Translations under genes and position numbers: made by a program
In this document: positions 55,821-64,000 of the stretch, piece after piece
How positions within the stretch are numbered: position 1 is the stretch's first letter
How the letters are laid out: each line of letters begins with the position of its first letter
The notes under the pieces: generated by a model
Told to the model about the DNA's origin: nothing
The model's database searches: none
Seen by the model: the letters and a program-made list of their open reading frames with translations, nothing else
NCBI GenBank assembly: GCA_018806985.1
Contig: JADANN010000302.1
Location: 496,001 to 560,000, forward strand
Length of the DNA: 64,000 bases
Direction: 5' to 3'
Source of the DNA: Angiostrongylus vasorum
Taxonomy: Eukaryota; Nematoda; Chromadorea; Rhabditida; Metastrongylidae

Positions 55821-56693
55821 TCAAAAATCATCCCCGCTGTGCTTTTGTATCCTCTGCGTGCCTAGTGGGGTACTTTGTCTTAGTTTTCGTTTGCCATCTA
55901 GGTGTTCTTTTATACGGATACACAAAGGCCTGCCCGTTTCGCCAATATATTCATCTCCGCAATTATTACACGAGATCAGGTATATCGTACCTGAACTCAT
56001 GCAATCACCGTCCCTGCCGTAAGGGCAGATTACGCAATTTGTTGTTTCGCATAGACGGTCATACAGGCGGTTACGAACTAACCGACGACGAAGAGTATTC
56101 AGTGGTATTTCAATTATCGCTACCCATTCCTCTGGATCTGCCCTTCTTAAGCATCGCTTTATCGCCACATTTATTTCATCGCCAATAAAGGGCAAGACAA
56201 ACGGTATTTTGTTTCGGCCAAACCGTTTGTTTTGGAGCGTCGCCCTCCTTCGAAACTTATCTCGTGGGGTTACAATTTCGTAGCCATCAGAGGTGGCTAC
56301 TTGCCGTGCCAATTCGCGCGATTCTTCCTTTAGTTCCCTACTTGTGCACACAGAGGTGGCTGTTTGAAACATGTTTCTCACAAGCGCCCTCTTTGTGTGT
56401 GAACGGTGAGAAGAAAGGGAACGAACCAGGATGTTCTTGCTATTTGGTTTTGGGTACCACTTTGTCATATAACCGTTACTTAATAAGTTGGTTTGAACGT
56501 TTAGAAACGGGAACCAGTCGTCTTTCGGTTTCTCGCGGGTGAACTTAATGTACTCAAACTGCTCGTTCAATAATTCAAAGCATTTGTCCATCTCCTCCTG
56601 CGTAGAGAAGATGAGAAAACAATTATCTACATATCTGCAGTAGAGTAATGGCCGGAGATCGTGAACAGGGGCTTCTATCTTAGACATAAACAC
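55821..56693 (-). pseudogene. PLE copy 2: RT C-terminal half plus intact GIY-YIG endonuclease
   Basis: A 290-codon open frame. RT box YCRYVDNCFLIF (residues 18-29): the second catalytic Asp is Asn, so polymerase activity is not expected. TQEEMDKCFELLNEQFEYIK and ALVRNMFQTATSV follow. Then the connector RRADPEEWVAIIEIPLNTL, the Cys-containing CETTNCVICPYGRDGDC, and GIY-YIG: GTIYLISCNN, DEYIGETGRP, and the helix CIRIKEHLDGKRKL. The endonuclease end looks complete until the frame passes into the tail. Confidence 0.85.
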
Positions 56694-57600
56694 AATGGCA
56701 AGGCTTGGTGCCAGTCGCTATCCAATTGCTAACCCCCTTATTTGCGCGAAATATTTCCCAGGCCATCTGAAAATCGAGCAGTTTAGGCACTCCTTTAGGG
56801 AGAGCCATTAGCTGCTGAATGGACAAGCCATGCATATTTATTCTTCCTTCATGTTTAACAAGAAGTTCGAAGATGGCTTGCATTGCGGAGTCATTCGATA
56901 CGTTGGTGTACAGCACGGTAACGTCGAAGGACTCCATCACGTACGCGTTATTAGGAGACGCGTTACGTAGACGTTTTAGAAACATTTTGGTGTTTGTGAG
57001 GTGAGCTGGAATGTGTTTAAGCAACTGGGTAAGTGTTGGGCTTAAAAATCAGGTTATTCTATCCGTTGGCCCATCTGCACAGCTGATGATGGATCTAACC
57101 TTGGATGATGATGGATTGGTTGACGCAACATCATCAAGTGATACTAACTTATGTGTTTTAATAGGTAGGTATAAGACGGGACATGTTGGTTTATTGATTT
57201 TAAGGTGCGAAATAAGCGGTGGTTTTAAACCTGCAGCCTTTGCCACACTGACCCATTGACTGTTCAGCTTTCGATATTGACTTTTTGTGTTCCTTTTCAG
57301 AGGATGGGCGATAGAGAGTAGTATCACTAAGATGCTCCTCCGTTATCTCAACATCCAGCTGGCGAGGAATAACTTCGAGCTCTCCCCCTTACCACTGACA
57401 GACAATCTTAATGTTTTTCGAGTTTATTAATTCTGTAATTCCTCGCATGCCACATTTTTGTGCTGCTGTAAGGTTAGAGATAAACCTTCTGGTGTGGTAG
57501 TGATTAAGGGTCTTGAGAACGCCGTCCGAAAACATGCGGAATTTTATGTCAATTCCGTCGTTAGGGTCCTGCTGTCTAAAAAACGTCTTTGGGAAAGGAG
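56680..57600 (-). pseudogene. PLE copy 2: RT N-terminal half (frameshifted)
   Basis: Two open pieces: 57,049-57,327 (AAGLKPPLISHLKINKPTCP, VLYLPIKTHKLVSLDDVAS, VRSIISCADGPTDRI) and 56,680-57,024 (ESFDVTVLYTNVSNDSAMQ, GLSIQQLMALPKGVPKLLD). They are separated by shifts at about 57,040 and 56,790. Mutations differ from those in copy 1, so the copies decayed independently. Confidence 0.8.
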
Positions 57601-57971
57601 ATGGTGGTAGTGACGCCGCCTCTTGATTTTTTATCTCTGTTTGATGTTTCTTGCTTTGGCCTGATAGCGGAGTCGATCTTGAAGCTCATAAAGGTTACGT
57701 GCTATCCTACGCAGGGTCGTTTTAGAAATGGGCTGTGATGGTGCAAAGCTTGGGCCCAATTCTAATATCGAGCGCGTACTCTCAGGTATTGTTATGCCCC
57801 CCAATCACGGTGACCCTAGATTTTACTGGTGCATTATCAACCCTATTTTGACTATTATCAGAACCGTGAAGAATTTGTTTGCGGTAGAATTTTCTTGAAG
57901 CTGAGACATGTGAATTACCCAAAAGATTTTCGAATTTTCGTTGTAAGGTTATTTTGGCATTAGACCTAATA

Positions 57972-58025
57972 AAATCGTGTGCACAACCGGGGAACTAAAG
58001 GAAGAATCGCGCAACTTGGCTCTCG
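57972..58025 (+). mobile_element. Inverted scrap of PLE
   Basis: TGTGCACAACCGGGGAACTA followed by AAGGAAGAATCGCGC equals 53,244-53,285 of copy 1, on the opposite strand to the copy 2 it abuts. Marks an inversion or template switch at the 5' end of copy 2. Confidence 0.7.
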
Positions 58026-58190
58026 GTGGTTCACCATGTATGGAGCCAGTACTGTTATCCTCCCAGACAAGTTTGGTACCAATTTGCCGACTCCGGAGGT
58101 ATGGAAGGCTTGGTGAGCCATGGGCACGGGGATCGATTCCACGTGTGTGTTGCACAGCACCTCCGACCACTGCGCCACACGCGCCCTCGA
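58026..58190 (-). repeat. SINE family A copy, 3' truncated, best-preserved head
   Basis: Minus strand starts GGGCGCGTGTGGCGCAGTGG, with GGAATCGATCCCCGTGCCC. GGGCGCG pairs with CGTGCCC (one G-U). The 3' half of the SINE is missing. Confidence 0.85.
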
Positions 58191-58574
58191 TTTTTTTTAT
58201 AAACAGATAAAATAAAAATCACATGTGGTTGGAACAAGTATATTAAAAGGTGGCATGTGACAACGTTCCTGTTGGCGGAAAACATCTGGCGAATTGCTTT
58301 TTCTTGGGAATTATGTTTAAAATACTGTGTGTCATTTCACAAGATGTTGGCTAATCTTTTGTTCAAGTCTTCCATGAAATGTTTTTTAAACGTTTCACTT
58401 GTTAATCTGTGAGTCTGTTTTCATTTTTTCATCGAAGTTGATGAGTTTAAGTGCTTATTTTATTGGGTAGAACTACTTAAAAAGTGCTAGTTAATTAACC
58501 AAGTAACACTCTTCACGGTCTCGTAAACATATTTACGGTCCATTAAGTGGCGTTGACGATATTTGATATTTGGT
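58191..58574. other. Unassigned sequence
   Basis: AT-rich. No gene or repeat recognised. Confidence 0.45.
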
Positions 58575-58951
58575 ACTTGAGCGGCCCGTCCTCACTAGTT
58601 GTGCGGGCCCCAGCATAACCACCATTTTTCGGAGATTTGCTGATTAAGCCATTGTGGTTCCCTGGAATCCCGAGGACAGCTTGGCCAAAGTCTGCCTCAG
58701 GTCGTCACCACGACAAGCAGTCGCAGCCGTTGTGGGTCAGAGGGAGATTTGCCACCATGCGACTAGTTTCATACCAGGACGGTGGTGGATCCTGATATTG
58801 GTTTACTTCTAGCTAGGCTTCCTGATGGAAACGCCGGACTCCTTCCTCACCTTGGGAGACCCTGCTGGGGGACGAATCGCCCCGCTGTACATCGCAGTCC
58901 AACACCAAGGAACACCTCCCTGCCACGATGAGGCAGTAAACCGTTGGGAGG
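58575..58951 (-). repeat. Family C repeat, full length
   Basis: ACTTGAGCGGCCCGTCCTCA ... CTGCCACGATGAGGCAGTAA / ACCGTTGGGAGG. Left member of an inverted pair with the next copy. Confidence 0.9.
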
Positions 58952-59014
58952 GCGTTGACGCATTGTAACCAAAGGTTGAGTTTCACTCTTTTTTAAGTAA
59001 GTACTTTACAAGAT

Positions 59015-59390
59015 CCTTCCAACAGTTTACCGCGTCATCGTGGTTGGAAGAGGGTCCTAGGGGTAGGGGTGCGATATACAGCGAGTGGGTTCAACCCCGG
59101 TAGGGTCTCCGAAGCTGAGGAGTTTTGCGTTTTTCTCAGTAAGCCCTCCTTAAGAATAAATCATCACCAGGATCCACCACCGTCCCTGCTATCAAGCTAA
59201 TCGCATGGCGGCAAATTTCCCTGTGATCCAAAAGGCGGCGATCGCCTGGGGTGGTGACGACTTGGGGCAGATGTTGGCTTGGATGACCTCGGGACTCCAG
59301 GGAACCACAAAGTCTGAGCCACCAAAACTCCGAAAAAAAATGGAAATTATGCTGGGATCCGCGCAATCAATGAAGACGGGCTATCCAAAT
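59015..59390 (+). repeat. Family C repeat, full length
   Basis: CCTTCCAACAGTTTACCGCG ... GAAGACGGGCTATCCAAAT. Head to head with the minus-strand copy 64 bp to the left. Confidence 0.85.
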
Positions 59391-59767
59391 CTCCAATTAA
59401 GTAAGTTTTCTGGAGAACTTGTTCACTTCTGGCTCACTGGTTTATTTGCACAATTGTGTTCATCAGTCATGTTCAACCATTGCCTGTTTCGTTATCTTCA
59501 TCGTCCTATTTCGTCTAAGAAGCAGTGGCGATTCTCTTAATTGCAGTAAAACAATTCAAACTTACGGACCTTGGTACAAATGTTTTTTAGTTTATCTCGA
59601 TGAAATTCCGATTTTCTTTAACCTAGGGGACGTTGCCTTCGTCAATGTTTTCTCGTCGCTAAGGCTTATATGTCGAAAACAAACGAAAATGAACAAGCGG
59701 GATTATAGCATCATTAGCATTTTTTCGGCTTATTGCTAGCGTGTGGTTTTTATGAATTTAAACTTTA
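59391..59767. other. Unassigned sequence
   Basis: No gene or repeat family recognised. Confidence 0.45.
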
Positions 59768-59938
59768 TTCAACGAAGCTGAGATATCTGCAAAACTCTGG
59801 ACCGCAAGTGCCTATAGTGGGGAACGAACGCGGTATTGTCCTTTCCGGGGAGTAACGCGTTCACCACCACACCATGCGGGTCCTTCGTTTCGCCTTTCTC
59901 CCTTTGCAAATATCTCAGCTTCGTTGAAGTTATATTTC
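59768..59938. repeat. Family B foldback element
   Basis: Left TTCAACGAAGCTGAGATATC / TGCAAA and right TTTGCAAATATCTCAGCTTC / GTTGAA are near-perfect inverted copies of the family B end. Between them is the usual B core (CCTTTCCGGGGAGTAACGC, CATGCGGGTCCTTCG). Confidence 0.85.
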
Positions 59939-61149
59939 GCAATATACTCTGCCATCAAAAAGAGTAGGCAGTAAGTAAAAAGGTTAAAATTAAACTTTAT
60001 TTTCATTTTTTGTGCTCTCTCTCTAGTCTCGACTTCTAACAAATTTGAAATTTAAAGTGTTTGTTAGGATCATACATACCCTTACGGTAGTAAAGCAAGG
60101 TTTACTTTGTAATTATGCGAAATGTCCTTAGCCTAGTTTACAATGCAGAACGACCAGCTTCACACAAAACCACATACGAATTTTTGGCTCGCCTACCTGT
60201 CTTGGAAAGCAGTAGCTGGTTTTCGCGACAAGCCTGTGTTCTTCATCTGACCGTAAACTGAGAACTGAAACCGTTTTCTAATTTTATCACGATTCAGTAA
60301 TGTCTAGAGTATTTCAACGTAAACTGTTTTTACAATTGTTAGGATGGGAAAGTCAAACTAAAATGCCCTTTAAAATTTTTTTTGCTGCTATCTTTTTCTG
60401 TTCATTGTGATCTAGTATTTCCTCAGTCATCTTCGATTTGTAAATTCACTGGTATAGCCAAAGTTGATTTGGTCATCACAGTGAGTCGCGAGAGTCATCC
60501 AATGTAGATATCGTTGTTTCATTCCTCTAATAAGAGCATGCAGCCGCGTAGAAGCCCTTAGCGTTGCTCGATTGATCTGACTTGGGCCAGCGATGAGAAT
60601 CTAGCAATGACTCGTTATGAACGAGTGATGTAATTTAATTGTTACTGTAAATGTATAATTACTGTTGTTGTCAATAGATAATAGGTTTTTCGTTTTTCAA
60701 TCCTTAAATCTCAAATGTTCTGCATCTGATTTCCAGCGATTTTATGAAAATTCATAGATCACCAAACTACGACGTGAAATATTTGACGAGCCCATGTCTA
60801 ACTAAGAGGAACTGTTAGACCTGGGAATACAGGAAACCAGTTTAAAGGAAAATTAGTGTAAGGGAATTTGTCAGTAAATTACTTTTTTTTCGTCACGAAG
60901 CAGTTTTTCACCCTAGAGACTAAGGATTTCTTAACAACTTTTGCTTCGCTGGCTGTTGCAAATGTTACCAAAACGGTCCACCGGAAATGTAATTTGAATT
61001 ATAAGAATAAGTGTTTTCATGAGATTTCGATTTTTTTTTATTGCACGTCTAATAAACTTGAATCTTTTGATATGAAATGTGTATGCTCGGAAGTAGGTTT
61101 GCTTATTCTACGTAGTAGTCCAAAATAAGGACATCAATCGAACAGTGCA
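59939..61149. other. Unassigned intergenic sequence
   Basis: No exon, RNA gene or repeat family recognised. Confidence 0.45.
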
Positions 61150-61910
61150 GGGTGAGATCCGGTGATTTAAATCTCCAGACGAATGCGACGTTCATGAGAA
61201 GCGGATTTGTTTCTGATTCCCCATTCACGCTGATTGGAATGAATGCTCTAAATACGGAATGCAACATCTACAGCTATGTGTATGGATCGAGAAGTCAACG
61301 TGATGTACGACTTCATTTCAGAGCTGAGCAAAAGAAAGCGAACGGATTAGGGAGCTTGCAAGGGCATTGAAGGTGTACTGAAAAGCGCAAAGAGCACTTG
61401 ATTTCGTGTCCACTTTTCGACTCTACGATTCTTCTAGCTATAGTATGACCAAGAACCTGATTGCGACGTAAGAAGAATTGAAAGATCACTTATCGCTGTT
61501 GAATGTGCAGGTAAGAGCACGATGCTAGCTGTATGTGCCTTCTAGCACACAACTATACGAGGGGATCTGAAGTTCCGACCTACGTCAATGATAAAAGATC
61601 AGTGATGCTGTGAGGCTGACCAGAATATCGAAAATCAGCTGAGCTGCATACGTGAGACCTCTTAACGGCAACCGTTGCACAAGAGCAGTTAGCAACTAGT
61701 TTTTCTCGGGATGTCAAATGCACGGTAGGAAGACCACCCACACGATAGTAAGAGTTCTTCACGGAAACCCTAGAAGAAAGATATGACACTCAGCATACCC
61801 CCTAGAGAGGAGGACCTGCTAGTCTACTCTTGCAAGAAGAAAAAAATGAAAAATTTACTGACGCCTACTCGAGTCACCAGGCGATCGACGGACGTTAGGT
61901 GATGGGAGCG
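61150..61910 (+). mobile_element. RTE-clade retrotransposon remnant (RT thumb to C-terminus)
   Basis: 61,175-61,365 reads ATFMRSGFVSDSPFTLIGMN, ECNIYSYVYGS, RAEQKKANGLGSLQG, the stretch after the palm of nematode RTE elements. Near 61,390 comes the HLISCPLFDSTIL equivalent of AHLFDSTVLPAL. Near 61,620-61,700 RISKISWAAYV and NRCTRAVSN match KKSKIRWAGHV ... DRWTRAVSD. Near 61,730 comes the GRPPTRW-like remnant. Many stops. Confidence 0.75.
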
Positions 61911-62815
61911 AATATGACGTAATTGCTTCCAAACGATCAATGGCGATTAGTGTCCACTTTTTTCTCCATAGTTCCCCTACTCTTCGTTGTTCTCCACTGA
62001 TATTGATGGTGAGGGGTGTACTGCGTGGATTTCTGAGACGTTCATTGATGCATTCTTGTTATTTTCAAGAGTTTGGTCTAGGTTATCTTTAAAAACATAT
62101 ATGCTTCCCGTTCTTCGTTTGTTTTATTCTTAGTTTCTTTCTCATAGTTGTTTGTTTGAAATCTGCTAGTAATTTCTATTCAATGCGACCAAGATTCCTT
62201 CGTAATAAGGCTTTCATGGTGCAATGCACTCATAAACAACGTTTAACACATTAGCTATAGAATGAGGCCTATATGATTCATATCTGATAGGTGCAGCGAC
62301 TCTTCAAGTCTTAAATAACTGTTGTTTTCGACACGTTGTTTATTATCCAAGTAGAACAAGATTGAATCATCTGCTTTAGTTCTTTTTAGGTACCGAATTT
62401 TGACAGAGCTGTCACCACGGTAGGATGACGTATCATTAAAGAGACGTGTGTGGATGTTTCATATTGTCGGTGTGTTTACACGCAGTTTGTGTCGTAGGAA
62501 AATTACAAGTTTTCAGGCCTTATCCTGAAAACCTTCCAGTATTGTTCTAAGTGTTCCCCTCTATCAAATCTATGAATAAGTTCGCATTTTTGCAGCTTGA
62601 ACTTTTTTCGTGCAATTTTAAATCTTTGCTTTTTGAAACCTCTATAATTCCTCTTCGATAATTGTTTGGTTATTGGGGCGGTCTGTTTTCACGATGTGTT
62701 TATATAATTGTTTCTTATATAATTAGTGTTCTTATACAATATATGCAATTTCCTCATATCTGTAGTTCATACGGTATACACATTTGGTGTTGTTCTGGAA
62801 ACAGTCCTCCCTAAT
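61911..62815. other. Unassigned sequence
   Basis: No gene or repeat family recognised. Confidence 0.45.
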
Positions 62816-63117
62816 GGTTTCCTGTCTCATCGTAGCTGAGAGGTTTTCCTGGGTGTCGGACTGCGATGTACAACGGGGGCATTCATCCCCCCCCGGCAGC
62901 GTCTCCTAAGCTGAGAAGGAGTTCATCAGGAATCCTAGCTAAGAGTAACCAATACCAGGATCCACATCGTGGCAAATCTCCTGGTGACGACCTGGGGCAG
63001 AATTTGGCTAGGCTGACCTCGGGACTCCAGGGGCCCACAATGACTAAACCAGCAGAACTCCGGAAATGGAGATTATGCTGGACCCAGCACAACTAGTGAG
63101 GACGGGCCGTCCAAGTG
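62816..63117 (+). repeat. Family C repeat, internally deleted
   Basis: CCTCCCTAATGGTTTCC ... TACCAGGATCCACATCGTGG, then a deletion joins to CTCCTGGTGACGACCTGGGG, ending GTGAGGACGGGCCGTCCAAG. Confidence 0.85.
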
Positions 63118-64000
63118 TCCAAGTGTCCAATTGGAAACGGTGAGAACTGAAATGCTTCATAGACTGGCCTTATTTGGTGCAGATCTGTTTGTTAGGCATT
63201 GTAGGAGACCTGAAATTGTAGTATTTTGCTCATTTCTGTATATTCTTACCCAAGGCAATCTATCCTTTTTCTTGGAAATCGAGTGATCTATTCCATGACT
63301 TGACTAGCGTTGATATAAGCACTCGCCCTGTATTTGAATGAAATTCAAAAAGAATCAGGCATAAAAAATCATTCTTCACGTCTTCATACACAGCCTCAAA
63401 AAAGACCCTCCATTAATTTATCATGCATGTCTGAGTGATAAGATAGTACTTAAACTTGATAACAAATGACGTGAATATCACTTGCGTACTGCTCTGACAA
63501 GTAAAAAGGTGGGCACCATTTTATTGTCTGTATCCACGAACGGTTTGTTCCACTAAACCGTTCAACAATTTTTGCTATTGATGAATTCGGCTTAAAGAGG
63601 CCTGCTATTTATTGTAGACATTTTCATAATGCTTTTTTATAATTATTATACCGTAATTATTCTGTTAGACCATTGTGTGCCTTGCCCTACGGGTTCTGAT
63701 GAATAATAACCTGCTTGCGAAGTCATTTCGTATTCTCCATGCACATATCGACCAAATGGTTCTTTTTCCAGAGCAAACTCCCAACCAACGAAACATTTGC
63801 ATACCATTTATCAGACTGAAGGCATCTTCGTTTACTTACCTGCTGCTTGAGCTTTTTCTGCGGTTGTTTTAACAACACACTTCTGCTGGAATCGCTATAT
63901 GCAGGCACCGTAATCATCTTTATGTATCCGCCTTTGTTACACAATTTAAAACATTCGCGGCGTTATGAATTGCTTTCATTTTATATATACGCAAATAATT
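63118..64000. other. Unassigned sequence
   Basis: AT-rich. No gene or repeat family recognised up to the window end. Confidence 0.45.

Larger units (their letters stand above)
55374..57971 (-). mobile_element. Penelope-like element, copy 2
   Basis: Minus-strand PLE, the longest here. 5' region (57,600-57,950) in broken frames, N-terminal RT region (57,049-57,600), RT (56,600-57,050), connector and GIY-YIG (55,821-56,300), 3' non-coding, and terminal arm (55,374-55,520) starting CAGCAATCGCGAGGTTG. The hammerhead of this arm (about 55,457-55,489) has lost its core (GACGTTTCGGCGTATACTG). Close relative of copy 1. Confidence 0.9.

Noticed and set aside
55670..56188. 172-codon plus-strand open frame with hydrophobic segments
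   Set aside because: It is the exact antisense of the PLE copy 2 endonuclease region, which is clearly the coding strand.

Overview
This looks like nuclear DNA of a nematode, most likely a strongylid-type (hookworm-like) worm. Genes are split into small exons by GT-AG introns, there are no operon-like prokaryotic ORFs, and about a third of the sequence is interspersed repeats. The degraded RTE-clade reverse transcriptases resemble those common in strongylid nematode genomes. The species cannot be named from the sequence alone. Two host genes are supported, both on the plus strand. (1) A SEPT6-group septin (probably the unc-61 orthologue), ten exons from 11,508 to 30,522, giving 417 residues in one continuous frame; the first exon(s) with the start codon are not identified. 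It is stretched by a 9.6-kb intron and a 3.1-kb intron full of repeats. (2) A COX10-type protoheme IX farnesyltransferase (mitochondrial heme O synthase), nine clear exons from 39,906 to 43,231 plus one candidate upstream exon at 39,213-39,268. The two genes show no functional link. || Layout: 1-11.5 kb is repeat-rich intergenic sequence with RTE remnants. 11.5-30.5 kb is the septin. 30.5-39 kb is intergenic, with an RTE remnant (33.96-34.67 kb), a Penelope-like element (34.8-36.9 kb) and SINEs. 39.2-43.2 kb is COX10. 43.2-64 kb is intergenic and dominated by Penelope-like elements (49.2-58.0 kb), foldback repeats and RTE remnants. || Mobile DNA: family A is a tRNA-derived SINE of about 270 bp whose head folds with a perfect GGGCGCG/CGCGCCC acceptor stem and whose tail is (TTTATCC)n. 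Family B is a tRNA-related repeat of about 250 bp that repeatedly forms foldbacks. Family C is a repeat of about 385 bp that I cannot classify. Penelope-like elements (PLEs) carry a reverse transcriptase with a YVDD/YIDD box and a GIY-YIG endonuclease, and are flanked by inverted terminal arms. || The most interesting signal is that the PLE arms, and many solo arms and small foldback elements, contain a roughly 40-nt type I hammerhead ribozyme motif: CUGANGA, a stem II, GAAA, then the GUC cleavage site inside a pairing stem I. Three copies keep every core residue (26.6, 50.95 and 54.15 kb). Different subfamilies keep stems I and II with different sequences, as expected for real RNA structure. 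Ribozyme-derived arms sit inside introns of both host genes and just downstream of the COX10 stop codon.
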